From CAILUG01 sp903844415 (lineage in GTDB: Bacteria > Pseudomonadota > Gammaproteobacteria > Pseudomonadales > Pseudohongiellaceae), in contig CANJTS010000008.1 of assembly GCA_947477655.1 (NCBI GenBank), positions 62,001-126,000 on the forward strand: DNA of 64,000 bases, in the 5' to 3' direction. Positions 35,363-43,899 of this stretch are shown piece by piece. Numbering within the stretch: position 1 is the first letter of the stretch; each line of letters starts with the position of its first letter. Position numbers and translations under genes: made by a program. Below the pieces are notes generated by a model. That model saw nothing but the letters and a program-made list of their open reading frames with translations. It did not search any database and was not told the DNA's origin.

Positions 35363-36286
35363 ATGACCAGCATTATTTCTATTCAAAATTTGAGCAAAAC
35401 CTACGCCACCGGGTTTAAAGCACTTTCCAATATAAATCTTGAAATTCAGCAGGGTGAAATTATCGCGCTGCTAGGCCCCAATGGCGCCGGTAAAACTACA
35501 TTGATCAATATTATCTGCGGCATAGTTACTGCCAGCATGGGTACTATCAGTATTGGTGGCTATGACATTGTGAAAGATTATCGTGCGGCTCGTTCGCAGG
35601 TAGGGTTGGTTCCGCAGGAGTTGGCAACTGATGCGTTTGAAACCGTGACGGCGACATTTACTTTCAGCCGTGGTCTGTTCGGTAAAAAACCAGACGCAGC
35701 TCACATTGAATATGTACTAAAGGCATTGTCACTGTACGACAAAAAAGATAGCAAGATCATGACCCTTTCCGGCGGTATGAAACGGCGCGTGATGATTGGC
35801 AAAGCGCTTGCGCATGAACCGCGCATTTTGTTTTTGGATGAGCCCACTGCAGGTGTGGATGTAGAACTGCGCAAAGACATGTGGAATGTAGTACGTAAGC
35901 TCAAAGAATCCGGTGTGACAATTATTCTTACTACACACTATATCGAAGAAGCCGAAGAAATGGCTGATCGAATTGGAATCATTAACAAAGGTGAGTTGAT
36001 GTTGGTGGAAGACAAAGATGTGTTGATGCAAAAGCTCGGAGAGAAACGACTCTTATTGCAGCTGCGTTCACCATTAACATTAATTCCTGCCGCGCTCGCA
36101 CATTTTAAACTTCAATTGCAGAATCAGGACAGTACCCTAGTTTATACCTACGATGCTAAAAATAGTGAAAGCTCGGACATCACTCATTTGCTGGATGCAA
36201 TTACAGCTGCCGGAATACAATTTAAAGACCTGGAAACAAAACAGAATTCTTTGGAAGAAATTTTTGTTAATTTGGTAAAAAAATAG
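35363..36286 (+). CDS. ABC transporter ATP-binding protein, YadG-like
   Basis: A 307-residue ATPase similar along its length to E. coli YadG. It has Walker A LLGPNGAGKTTLIN, signature LSGGMKRRVMIGKAL, Walker B ILFLDEPTAGVDVELRKDMW, and H-loop TTHYIEEAEEMADR, plus the ~80-residue C-terminal extension ending LEEIFVNLVKK typical of ABC-2 ATPases. The permease gene begins at the very next base after its stop, so the two form an exporter. Substrate not known. Confidence 0.92.
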   Translation: MTSIISIQNLSKTYATGFKALSNINLEIQQGEIIALLGPNGAGKTTLINIICGIVTASMGTISIGGYDIVKDYRAARSQVGLVPQELATDAFETVTATFTFSRGLFGKKPDAAHIEYVLKALSLYDKKDSKIMTLSGGMKRRVMIGKALAHEPRILFLDEPTAGVDVELRKDMWNVVRKLKESGVTIILTTHYIEEAEEMADRIGIINKGELMLVEDKDVLMQKLGEKRLLLQLRSPLTLIPAALAHFKLQLQNQDSTLVYTYDAKNSESSDITHLLDAITAAGIQFKDLETKQNSLEEIFVNLVKK

Positions 36287-37048
36287 ATGAATATTTACGC
36301 CATCAAAGCCATCTACAAATTTGAAATGGCACGTACTTTTCGTACCCTTGCACAAAGTATTATTTCGCCGGTGTTATCTACTTCACTGTATTTCGTGGTG
36401 TTTGGCGGTGCTATCGGCTCGCGTATGAGCGCAGTGGAAGGAATCAGTTATGGCGCTTTTCTAGTGCCGGGTCTGATTCTGTTATCCATTTTGACGGAAG
36501 CGATATCCAATGCTTCTTTTGGAATTTATTTCCCGCGTTTTCTTGGCACTATATACGAAGTCTTGTCGGCCCCCGTATCACCTCTTGAACTAGTTATTGG
36601 TTATGTAGGGGCGGCAGCAAGTAAATCCATTCTGATTGGTTTAATTATACTGTTGACGGCTTCCTTGTTTGTGCCGCTACAAATCCTGCATCCTGGCATC
36701 ATGCTAATGTTTCTCGTACTGATCTCATTAACCTTTAGTATGTTTGGTTTCATTATTGGTATTTGGGCTGATAGTTTTGAAAAATTGCAGATCATTCCCT
36801 TACTTATCATTACACCGCTAACCTTTCTCGGTGGCAGTTTTTATTCTATTAGTATGCTGCCCCCGCTTTGGCAGACCATTACTTTGTTTAATCCGGTGGT
36901 TTATCTAGTGAGCGGTTTTCGCTGGAGTTTTTACGAGATTGCAGACGTGAATGTGGTTACAAGTATGTTGATGACAGGTGTGTTCCTACTGATTTGTGTT
37001 GTGCTGTTGCATTGGATATTCAAAACAGGTTATCGACTTAAAAAATAA
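36287..37048 (+). CDS. ABC-2 exporter permease, YadH-like
   Basis: A 253-residue membrane protein with six helices of the ABC-2 family, short periplasmic loops, and the family blocks SYGAFLVPGLILLSIL, LSAPVSPLELVIGYVGAA and TFLGGSFYSISMLPP. The start is contiguous with the stop of the YadG-like ATPase. It converges with argC (29-bp gap without a clear terminator). It is a different ABC-2 subtype from the 23619 permease, which has a long periplasmic domain. Confidence 0.92.
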   Translation: MNIYAIKAIYKFEMARTFRTLAQSIISPVLSTSLYFVVFGGAIGSRMSAVEGISYGAFLVPGLILLSILTEAISNASFGIYFPRFLGTIYEVLSAPVSPLELVIGYVGAAASKSILIGLIILLTASLFVPLQILHPGIMLMFLVLISLTFSMFGFIIGIWADSFEKLQIIPLLIITPLTFLGGSFYSISMLPPLWQTITLFNPVVYLVSGFRWSFYEIADVNVVTSMLMTGVFLLICVVLLHWIFKTGYRLKK

Positions 37049-37077
37049 CACTACCCACTCTAGACCGCTTGTTAGTA

Positions 37078-38028
37078 TTAACTATCAAGCCCAGTCGTTG
37101 CTTTCATTCCGAGCATAAGATTCAAATTTTGTATTGCCGCACCTGAAGCCCCCTTGCCGAGATTATCGTAAACAGCAATAAGCAGCACTTGCGCTTGCTT
37201 GTCGTCGGCAAAAACATGCATACGCATACGGTTAGTGTTGTTGAGACTCTCTGGATTCAGTTGTGAAGTGCGTTCTAGGCTTGCGAGGGGGGCGACTTCC
37301 ACACACCCGTCTTTGATAGCCGAAAAATGCTCGGTAAGAGCTGAGTGAATTTCTTTGCCTGTTGGTATTTTGGACAGTCCAGCAAGTTGTAAGGGCACCA
37401 CAGTTAACATGCCCTGTAAAAAATTACCCACTGCCGGCATAAACAAAGGGGCTGTATCGAGCAAGGCATAACGCTGCATTTCTGGCAGATGTTTATGCGC
37501 AAATGTTAGCCCGTATGGCATGAATTCTGGTGGTGTTTCTGTCTTAGACTGATAGTCGGCGATCATGGCGTTACCACCGCCAGAATATCCTGTAATACCG
37601 TTAACACTCACTGGGAATGTTGAAGGTAATAATCTAGCTGCAAGCAAGGGTCTAAGCGCAGCTATCACACCTTGTGGCCAACACCCAGGATTTGAAACAC
37701 GTGAGGCTGTTGCAATAAGGCTCGCTTGCTTGCTGTCCATTTCCGCGAAACCGTAGATCCAACCGGGAGTAACTCGATATGACGACGAGGCGTCGATTAC
37801 ACGTGTTGCGGGATTAGTGATAAGTGCCACACTTTCCATAGCTGCAGCATCAGGTAGGCACAAAATAGCCACATCGGCAGTATTCAAAAAATCTGCGCGT
37901 ACCGTTATATCCTTGCGCTGTGCTGGGGGAATTACTAACAATTCGATATCTTTGCGGGCAGCAAGACGTGCGCGGATTTGCAAGCCTGTGGTTCCTGCTT
38001 CTCCATCTATAAAAATTTTAGCGAGCAA
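37078..38028 (-). CDS. argC: N-acetyl-gamma-glutamyl-phosphate reductase (short, type 2)
   Basis: Third step of arginine synthesis: NADPH-dependent reduction of N-acetylglutamyl phosphate to the semialdehyde. The 316-residue chain is the compact type 2 form. It has FIDGEAGTTGLQI for NADP, the thiohemiacetal Cys116 in SNPGCWPQG, and HKHLPEMQRY. The start is a TTG at 38028 with GGAG seven bases upstream, and no ATG lies in frame nearby. It is 21 bases downstream of cysK in the same direction, so probably co-transcribed. Other arginine genes are not in the window. Confidence 0.93.
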   Translation of the reverse strand: MLAKIFIDGEAGTTGLQIRARLAARKDIELLVIPPAQRKDITVRADFLNTADVAILCLPDAAAMESVALITNPATRVIDASSSYRVTPGWIYGFAEMDSKQASLIATASRVSNPGCWPQGVIAALRPLLAARLLPSTFPVSVNGITGYSGGGNAMIADYQSKTETPPEFMPYGLTFAHKHLPEMQRYALLDTAPLFMPAVGNFLQGMLTVVPLQLAGLSKIPTGKEIHSALTEHFSAIKDGCVEVAPLASLERTSQLNPESLNNTNRMRMHVFADDKQAQVLLIAVYDNLGKGASGAAIQNLNLMLGMKATTGLDS

Positions 38029-38049
38029 AGCGTGTCTCCGTCAAAATGA

Positions 38050-38967
38050 TCAGGCGGTAAATAAATCATCGATGGATAAATAGCGTTCACCTGTGTCATA
38101 ACAAAAAATCATTACACGTTTACCGGCAGGGATTTCGGGTAATTTTTGTGCCAGGGCTGCCAAGCTTGCGCCTGAAGAAATGCCGATGAACACACCTTCT
38201 TCTTTTGCACAGCGGCGTGTCATATCGAAGGCCGCTGTTTCGCTGACAGCAATTGTGCCGTCAAGTAAACGCGTGTCGAGAATTGCGGGTACAAACCCGG
38301 CACCGATGCCTTGAATACGATGCAAGCCTTTTTCTTTGCCTGCAATTACCTGAGATTTTTCTGGCTCAACTGCAAATACTTGTAGTTGTGGAAATTTAGC
38401 TTTTAACACTTCGGCGCAGCCGCTGATGTGGCCACCGGTGCCCACACCGGTAATCAAATAATCTATACCATTTGGGAAATCAGCTAGAATTTCCTGAGCA
38501 GTAGTTTGTTTGTGAATGGTTACATTTACCGGATTGGTAAACTGCGAAGGCATCCAGCTGTTAGGCGTTTCTTGTAACAGCACTTTAGCTTTCTCAATTG
38601 CGCCACCCATGCCTTTTTCACGTTCTGTGAGCACAATTTCTGCTCCCAGCGCCTTCATAATTTTACGGCGTTCTATCGACATTGATTCGGGCATGGTCAA
38701 AATCAACCGATAACCTTTCACAGCAGCAACCATGGCCAAGCCAATGCCAGTATTGCCCGAAGTAGGTTCGATAATCACAGTGTTTTGCTGCAGTGCTCCG
38801 GAAAGTTCTGCCGCCTCGATCATGGCTTTGGCAATACGATCCTTGATACTAGCGCCTGGATTGGCACGTTCCATCTTCATCCACACTTCATGTTTGTTGC
38901 CAAACAATTTATTGATGCGTAAATGCGGGGTATTGCCGATGCTGTCGAGGATGCTGTTGATTTTCAT
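38050..38967 (-). CDS. cysK: Cysteine synthase A (O-acetylserine sulfhydrylase)
   Basis: PLP enzyme making L-cysteine from O-acetylserine and sulfide. The 305-residue protein has the PLP lysine Lys42 in NPGASIKDRIA, the substrate loop PTSGNTGIGLAM, the phosphate-binding GVGTGGHISG, and the C-terminal SSGASLAAL. Length and motifs fit CysK rather than CysM. AGAG lies upstream of the ATG at 38967. First gene of a likely cysK-argC pair. Confidence 0.94.
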   Translation of the reverse strand: MKINSILDSIGNTPHLRINKLFGNKHEVWMKMERANPGASIKDRIAKAMIEAAELSGALQQNTVIIEPTSGNTGIGLAMVAAVKGYRLILTMPESMSIERRKIMKALGAEIVLTEREKGMGGAIEKAKVLLQETPNSWMPSQFTNPVNVTIHKQTTAQEILADFPNGIDYLITGVGTGGHISGCAEVLKAKFPQLQVFAVEPEKSQVIAGKEKGLHRIQGIGAGFVPAILDTRLLDGTIAVSETAAFDMTRRCAKEEGVFIGISSGASLAALAQKLPEIPAGKRVMIFCYDTGERYLSIDDLFTA

Positions 38968-39011
38968 AGTAGATCTCTTGGCAGTTAACGTCAGTGACTC
39001 AAAACATTTTG

Positions 39012-39887
39012 CTAAATATTTCCAAACCCGTACAAACGATGCGGATTGTCCACCAGCAGTTTTTGCTGCAACTGGGCAGTTTCAGCCATCAGTGGGATGA
39101 GATCCACCAAATCACCATCATTGGGCATATGTTCTTTAATGTTTGGATGGGGCCAATCTGTACCCCAGAGCACACGATCCGGTGCTAGCTGGATCAGTGC
39201 TTTGGCAAAAGGTATGGCATCAGTAAAAGGCGGGCCTGCCGAAGAGATGCGTTCGGCCCCACATACTTTCACCCAGCAATTATCGCGTTTGGCAAATTCG
39301 AGCAAAATCTTAAAAGGTTGTTGCTCAAGGCCGTCTTTGGTTGGCACACGGCCCATATGATCAATTACGTAAGGGATGGGCAAGTTATCAAGCAGGTCTT
39401 TATGAGCGACCAGGTCAATGGCATCAAAATGCATGACGACATGCCATTTAAATTGTTTGATACGATTTACGATGAGATGAAACTCATTCATGTCGGGCAC
39501 ACCACCCAGATGTTTAACAAAATTAAAGCGGCAACCCCGAATACCTTTGCTATCGAGATCAGCAATCGCTTTTTCATCGAAAGTACTATCGATATTAGCG
39601 ACACCCCGAAAGGTGCCGCCACTGGCAGCAATGGCATCAATAATGGGAGAGTTGTTTACGCCATGACAGCTGGCATTAACCAGTACGGCGCGACTAAGCC
39701 CCAGCTTTTTTTGCAAGGCAATGAAAAGGTCGACACCGGCATCCGGCGGTGTATAAGTTCGATCAGCAGCAAAGGGATATTGGGCTGCGGGACCAAAAAT
39801 ATGACAATGCGCATCAGTGGCATTACGCGGTAATTTAAATGAGGGAGTTTTAGTGTTAGGGTCTGGAGCCCGGCAAGGTTTTGTCAT
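39012..39887 (-). CDS. Amidohydrolase, 2-pyrone-4,6-dicarboxylate hydrolase (LigI)-like
   Basis: A 291-residue TIM-barrel hydrolase of COG3618. The metal residues appear in DAHCHIFGP, the middle strands in WHVVMHFDAI and YVIDHMGRVP, and the last Asp in LWGTDWPHPN, followed by LLVDNPHRLYGF. The opening RNATDAHCHIFGPAAQYPFA and the PPDAG segment are close to LigI, which opens the pyrone ring in the protocatechuate 4,5-cleavage pathway. No other lig genes are adjacent, so a different lactone may be the substrate. It is separated from cysK by only 44 bases and runs the same way, so readthrough is possible. Confidence 0.88.
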   Translation of the reverse strand: MTKPCRAPDPNTKTPSFKLPRNATDAHCHIFGPAAQYPFAADRTYTPPDAGVDLFIALQKKLGLSRAVLVNASCHGVNNSPIIDAIAASGGTFRGVANIDSTFDEKAIADLDSKGIRGCRFNFVKHLGGVPDMNEFHLIVNRIKQFKWHVVMHFDAIDLVAHKDLLDNLPIPYVIDHMGRVPTKDGLEQQPFKILLEFAKRDNCWVKVCGAERISSAGPPFTDAIPFAKALIQLAPDRVLWGTDWPHPNIKEHMPNDGDLVDLIPLMAETAQLQQKLLVDNPHRLYGFGNI

Positions 39888-40066
39888 GAGTTGCTGTACT
39901 TCCGTTAACTGTAGATATTAAAAGTGGATTGTATAAATGCAGTCGAACCTGCAAATAAAACGCAGCTAATTTACCACAACAGCTTTGTCCCTGAAGCAAT
40001 TTTTTCCCTACGATTTATGCTGTCCTTGGGTATACTGTAGCCATAATTTTATGGACTGCTGGTTTC

Positions 40067-40237
40067 ATGACTGATACCCCTGTTTTTATTAGCGGCTTTC
40101 CCGGTGGCACCGCTTTGTTGATCAATTTTCTGGATATGCATCTGGCCTTCAGTCCCTGGTTTAAAGTCAAGGAACAGTGTGATGCATTGCGGAGTTCTCG
40201 AATATTGCAGCAGCCAGCTGCTGCAGAATTTGAATAA
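40067..40237 (+). pseudogene. Truncated sulfotransferase-like N-terminal remnant
   Basis: An ATG at 40067 opens a 56-codon frame ending at TAA 40235. The start of the peptide, TPVFISGFPGGTALLINFLD, then MHLAFSPWFKVKEQ, resembles the 5'-phosphosulfate-binding P-loop and first helix of sulfotransferases (usual form FPRSGTT), but with one loop residue missing and nothing of the remaining protein. It looks like the broken beginning of a deleted gene. Too short for a firm family call, and it could be a chance resemblance. Confidence 0.45.
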
Positions 40238-40296
40238 CATTATCACTCTCCTGCCACCCCTATAGTACTCACTCAATTGCCCGGCTGAATAATTAT

Positions 40297-40683
40297 ATGT
40301 ATTTGACTATTAAGACTTTTCACATGATGTTCGCCTTGCTTAGTTTCACGGGTTTTTTGTTGCGCGCCTATTTGATGGTGATTGAATCCAAGTGGCAAAC
40401 GCACAAAGCCATTCTGATTACCCCGCATATCATTGATAGTTTTTTTCTGTTGAGTGGGGCGACCATGGCATTCATGGTAAATTTTGGTTTATTCAATCAA
40501 TTATGGCTGACAACTAAAATCACATGTTTAATGTTTTATCTATTGTTTGTAGGCATTGCCCTCAATCGGGGTCGCACCAAAACAATAAGGATTGCATGTT
40601 TTTTTCTGGCTATTTTTACCTTCATCTATATTGGCGGTATCGCCGTTAATAAATCAGCTACAAGCTGGTTCGTGTTGCTGTAA
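40297..40683 (+). CDS. SirB2 family membrane protein
   Basis: A 128-residue inner-membrane protein with four predicted helices. It starts YLTIKTFHMMFALLSFTGFLLR and contains PHIIDSFFLLSGATMAF and WLTTKITCLMFYLLFVGIAL, the conserved blocks of SirB2, with His residues in the first and third segments that could bind haem, although that is not established. Function unknown. The gene is isolated, flanked by the sulfotransferase remnant on the left and a repeat-bearing gap on the right. Confidence 0.88.
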   Translation: MYLTIKTFHMMFALLSFTGFLLRAYLMVIESKWQTHKAILITPHIIDSFFLLSGATMAFMVNFGLFNQLWLTTKITCLMFYLLFVGIALNRGRTKTIRIACFFLAIFTFIYIGGIAVNKSATSWFVLL

Positions 40684-40738
40684 CAAGTTGGCTACTAGCT
40701 AGCATCGGAATCTGAAATTATAGGGACTGGGGGGCTGG

Positions 40739-40803
40739 ATGGCTGAGGAACACGCTTGAAAACATCCATGTGGCTCTGATCATCTTCCATGCCGATGAGG
40801 TCT
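40739..40803. repeat. Dispersed 65-bp repeat, copy 1 (degenerate)
   Basis: This segment aligns without gaps to 45264-45328, with 53 of 65 bases identical by hand count. In this copy the outer palindrome arms are lost; only the inner TCATC / GATGA pairing remains. It lies in the gap between SirB2 and the 40908 gene. Confidence 0.8.
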
Positions 40804-40809
40804 GCAATG

Positions 40810-40842
40810 TCAAGCAGTCGTCAAGCAGTCGCGACGCAGTCG
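40810..40842. repeat. 11-bp tandem repeat
   Basis: TCAAGCAGTCG occurs twice in tandem at 40810-40831, followed by the related CGACGCAGTCG at 40832-40842. It begins seven bases after the dispersed repeat copy 1, outside any gene. Confidence 0.8.
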
Positions 40843-40907
40843 TAAAACAGCCACGATGATCACTCGTATGCAAGAACCAGCAAACTCAAACCTAGAGACT
40901 ACCTAAT

Positions 40908-41537
40908 TTAAGGAGCGGGCAGCCGATCGAATATTCTGGTCAGCTCGATGGGTACTTGAAAGCCTTCCGGTTGAATGAATAACTTAATCTGTAATTGCGT
41001 ATCGTTGTTGATAAGACTGTATGTTTCATCCGCAAATCCACCATCCCTTGGTCTGGCTTCTACCAACAATAAGCCATCTTCCCAATGTGCAAATGAAAAA
41101 TCTTCTTGTGCATTTAGCGCATTCAAACTGACTGAGCGGCTACGATTGTCGGTGTATACAGGTCGCTCAAAATTATCAGCATAAATGAACAGGTAATTAT
41201 CACCGACAAAAGTAATTGTGAGTTCTCTATCATAGGAAATCCGATCGTAGAGTTCTTGCTCAGCAGGGCCACCTCGATAGCGGTCCTGGCGTCGATCAAA
41301 CCATTTTTTTTTGATTTTTTCACCGGCAGCTTTTAATGCTTTTTCTACTTTTTTATCAGTGTTATCACTTAAATCCTCGTTGAAGATCCAGCTGTCTGCC
41401 ATGGCTGGCACAGGTTGCTCAATCCCGATCTGCGCAAATCCGATCTGCGCAAACCAGAGTGGGCAAAAAAGAACAGCAGTTAGCCAAACGTAGACCGGCA
41501 AACATAGTAAAAATTGTGGGCTTGTATTTGTGCGCAT
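40908..41537 (-). CDS. Exported hypothetical protein
   Basis: A 209-residue protein I do not recognise. From the ATG at 41537 it has a signal peptide (MRTNTSPQFLLCLPVYVWLTAVLF...), then a 15-bp in-frame duplication giving F-A-Q-I-G twice, then a Lys/Glu/Asp-rich helix (SDNTDKKVEKALKAAGEKIKKKW). The remainder looks like a beta-rich domain (RELTITFVGDNYLFIYAD..., SFAHWEDGLLLVEARPRDGGFADETYSL) similar in style to lipocalin-like or DUF proteins of marine bacteria. The frame is open further up to 41588, but no start there is better. No operon partner. Confidence 0.75.
   Translation of the reverse strand: MRTNTSPQFLLCLPVYVWLTAVLFCPLWFAQIGFAQIGIEQPVPAMADSWIFNEDLSDNTDKKVEKALKAAGEKIKKKWFDRRQDRYRGGPAEQELYDRISYDRELTITFVGDNYLFIYADNFERPVYTDNRSRSVSLNALNAQEDFSFAHWEDGLLLVEARPRDGGFADETYSLINNDTQLQIKLFIQPEGFQVPIELTRIFDRLPAP
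41425..41453. repeat. 15-bp direct duplication in a signal peptide
   Basis: CCGATCTGCGCAAA occurs at 41425-41438 and 41440-41453 (period 15). It lies in the coding region of the hypothetical exported protein and doubles the residues F-A-Q-I-G near the signal-peptide end. Confidence 0.9.
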
Positions 41538-41685
41538 AGAAGCAAGTGTACAACCTTTTGCTAGTGTGTACTTATCATTGCAAAACAAGAAAAAAGCAGG
41601 ATAGTCGCCTGCAAGGCTTTCATGGCATTATGGGCAACCGTGCTATCTAAAATATAACACTAATCAACAGCGGAGACTGCCAACC

Positions 41686-42492
41686 ATGAAACTTTCGTCA
41701 GCGATGTTGTCTTTGTTAATCATTGGTTGTTTAGCAATTAGCAATGGCTGCAGTGATTCTACAGATACCAGCACCGCGCTAATCGACCCAGTCGACAATG
41801 CCCGCATAACAGCCATGCGTACTCAATTAAAAACCCTAAAACTAGAGGCTCAGCGTGTCTTTGATTCCAACTCGATCAAACGTTTGCAGCGTGCCTACGG
41901 TTATTATGTTGAAGAAGCTTTGTGGGATGAAGTCGTCAATCTTTTTGCAGATAACGCTACTTTAGAGATGGCTAGGGATGGTGTTTACATAGGCAAGGAT
42001 CGTATTCGTGCTTATTTTTATGCGCTCAATGACGGTCAGCAGGGTTTACATACAGGTCAACTTAATGAGCAGTTGCAACTGATGCCTGTGGTGACACTGA
42101 GTGCAGATGGTTTGACCGCAAAAGCACGCTGGCGCAATCTTATGTTACGTGGCCAGTTGGGTGAAAATGCTTATTGGGGCGAAGGTCCGTTTGAAAACGA
42201 GTATGTAAAAGAAAATGGCATATGGAAATTCAGCAAGGTGCGTTGGCAACAAGCAGTTTTGGTGTCTTATGCAGGAGGTTGGGCAAAAAATAAAGATGCC
42301 AACAATGGTATCTGGGTGTCCGATACTTTGCCCGCAGATGCGCCTCCTACTGATGATCACGGTGCTTGGCCCCAAACTTATTTGCCGCCTTTCTCCTTTG
42401 CCAATCCAGTGGGAACCTATTTACCCGCTGCAGCGTTAAATGCCGAGCCTGCAACCACAGCTGTTGGAGCAACTACAGGAGCACCGCAATAA
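41686..42492 (+). CDS. NTF2-like (SnoaL) lipoprotein, one module
   Basis: A 268-residue lipoprotein (lipobox ending S-N-G-C at about residue 22) with a predicted helix that includes a coiled-coil-like stretch (ARITAMRTQLKTLKLEAQRV), then an NTF2-like domain: IKRLQRAYGYYVEEALWDEVVNLFADNATLEMARDG and VYIGKDRIRAYF. A C-terminal segment with WPQTYLPPFSFANPVG follows. The ATG is preceded by GGAG. Its stop overlaps the next gene's start by one base (TAATG), so translation is probably coupled. Function unknown; SnoaL-like bile-acid or dehydratase-type roles are possible. Confidence 0.85.
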   Translation: MKLSSAMLSLLIIGCLAISNGCSDSTDTSTALIDPVDNARITAMRTQLKTLKLEAQRVFDSNSIKRLQRAYGYYVEEALWDEVVNLFADNATLEMARDGVYIGKDRIRAYFYALNDGQQGLHTGQLNEQLQLMPVVTLSADGLTAKARWRNLMLRGQLGENAYWGEGPFENEYVKENGIWKFSKVRWQQAVLVSYAGGWAKNKDANNGIWVSDTLPADAPPTDDHGAWPQTYLPPFSFANPVGTYLPAAALNAEPATTAVGATTGAPQ

Positions 42493-43856
42493 TGCATATT
42501 GCAAACTTCACTGCTTTAATCACGCGCCTGCCCTTAATCGTTGTTACTGTTTTTCTGACACTAGTGCATGCGTCTGTATTAGCGCAGCAACCATCACCAG
42601 AATTAGAACAAATGGCTGCAGAAATAGCGCAGTTGCAAGCCGATATTGCCAACATGGAAGCGGAAAACACCATTGAAAATCTACAAGGGATTTTTGGTTT
42701 TTACATCGACAAGAATCAGTGGTCACAAGCTGCAGACTTATTTGCTGATGACGGCACTGTTGAAATCAGTGGTGAAGGTGTTTATGTGGGAAAAGCGCAC
42801 ATAACGCAGTATTTCGAGAGTAAAGGCAGTGCGGGTCCGCAACCAGGAATACTAAATGAGCACATGCAATTACAACCCGTTATTACGGTGTATACCGGTG
42901 GCACCGCCAAAGGCCGCTGGCATCATTTTTCCCAGGAGGCAGTAGCCGGCGTCAGTCATCATTGGGGCACGGGTATTTATGAAAATGAATATGTATTGCA
43001 GAATGGTGTTTGGAAAATCAGCAAGCTCCATCTGTATTCCTCGATGCGCACACCGTATGACGCTGGTTGGGGTGTTACTGCTTTACCAGTCACCACACCT
43101 AGTGCAACCTTACCACCTGATCTGCCGCCCACCATTGTCTATGAAAATTATCCAGCCGTTTTCGTGCCGCCTTTCCATTATGAAAATCCTGTCACCGGTG
43201 CTGTGACCTCAACAGACATAGCTACAGAAACTCAGCAGTTCAATACTCTGGATGCCATGGAACTGGCATTAGTAAATGCGCAAACACGTGTAGGCCTGTT
43301 AACGGATGCCGATGCAGTAGAACGATTGCATACCATCTATGGCTATTACCTGGCTCACAACCAGTGGGATGAACTGGCTGGTATTTTTACTGAAGATGGC
43401 AGTATCGAAATTGCGCTGCGGGGAATTTACTTGGGCCGTGCCGGGGTGCGACGCAATTTGGATTTATATGGTGTCCAAAGTGAACTTGAAGGCACGTTAC
43501 ACAACCATATGCAATATCAGCCGGTAATTCATATAGCCGCCGATGGCCAAAGCGCCTTGATGCGTTCAAGAGCTTTCAGCATGATGGGAAATTACGAAGG
43601 TGTGGGGCGCTGGATGGGCGGCATCTATGAGAATAAATTTGTGAAACGCGATGGCATATGGCAAATAGAAAAGGACCAGGTCATCAACACTTATTTTGCA
43701 GTTTACGATGAAGGCTGGAAAGATCTTGCACTACGTCCCGCACCAGGAATTAATGCTGCCAATCCGCCCGATGCGCCACCCAGTGTATATTTTGAAATGT
43801 ATCCAAGTGCTTATTTACCGGCCTATCACTACAAAAATCCGGTAACAGGATTATAA
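42492..43856 (+). CDS. Exported tandem NTF2-like (SnoaL) protein, two modules
   Basis: A 454-residue secreted protein (signal peptide ending near VLAQQ) with two consecutive NTF2-like modules, each like the one in the upstream lipoprotein. Module 1 has LQGIFGFYIDKNQWSQAADL and VYVGKAHITQYF; module 2 has LHTIYGYYLAHNQWDELAGI and IYLGRAGVRRNL. Both end in a Pro/Tyr-rich tail finishing with Y-x-N-P-V-T-G, so the duplication includes domain plus tail. The ATG at 42492 overlaps the preceding stop; the open frame back to 42366 is shadow. The pair acts as one unit; substrate unknown. Confidence 0.87.
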   Translation: MHIANFTALITRLPLIVVTVFLTLVHASVLAQQPSPELEQMAAEIAQLQADIANMEAENTIENLQGIFGFYIDKNQWSQAADLFADDGTVEISGEGVYVGKAHITQYFESKGSAGPQPGILNEHMQLQPVITVYTGGTAKGRWHHFSQEAVAGVSHHWGTGIYENEYVLQNGVWKISKLHLYSSMRTPYDAGWGVTALPVTTPSATLPPDLPPTIVYENYPAVFVPPFHYENPVTGAVTSTDIATETQQFNTLDAMELALVNAQTRVGLLTDADAVERLHTIYGYYLAHNQWDELAGIFTEDGSIEIALRGIYLGRAGVRRNLDLYGVQSELEGTLHNHMQYQPVIHIAADGQSALMRSRAFSMMGNYEGVGRWMGGIYENKFVKRDGIWQIEKDQVINTYFAVYDEGWKDLALRPAPGINAANPPDAPPSVYFEMYPSAYLPAYHYKNPVTGL

Positions 43857-43862
43857 AATGCA

Positions 43863-43892
43863 GGGCACATCACGGCATACCGTGTTGTGCCC
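43863..43892. terminator. Strong hairpin between convergent genes
   Basis: GGGCACA-T-CACGG (43863-43875) pairs with CCGTG-T-TGTGCCC (43880-43892) around CATA with one T-T mismatch. On the minus strand it is followed by TGCATTTTATAA, a modest T-rich tail. It probably ends transcripts of both the NTF2-like operon and the sugar dehydrogenase gene. Confidence 0.75.
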
Positions 43893-43899
43893 GCTGCTA

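Noticed and set aside
40049..40276. 75-residue minus-strand frame over the sulfotransferase remnant
   Set aside because: It has no recognisable motif, no ribosome site, and composition suggests an antisense shadow.
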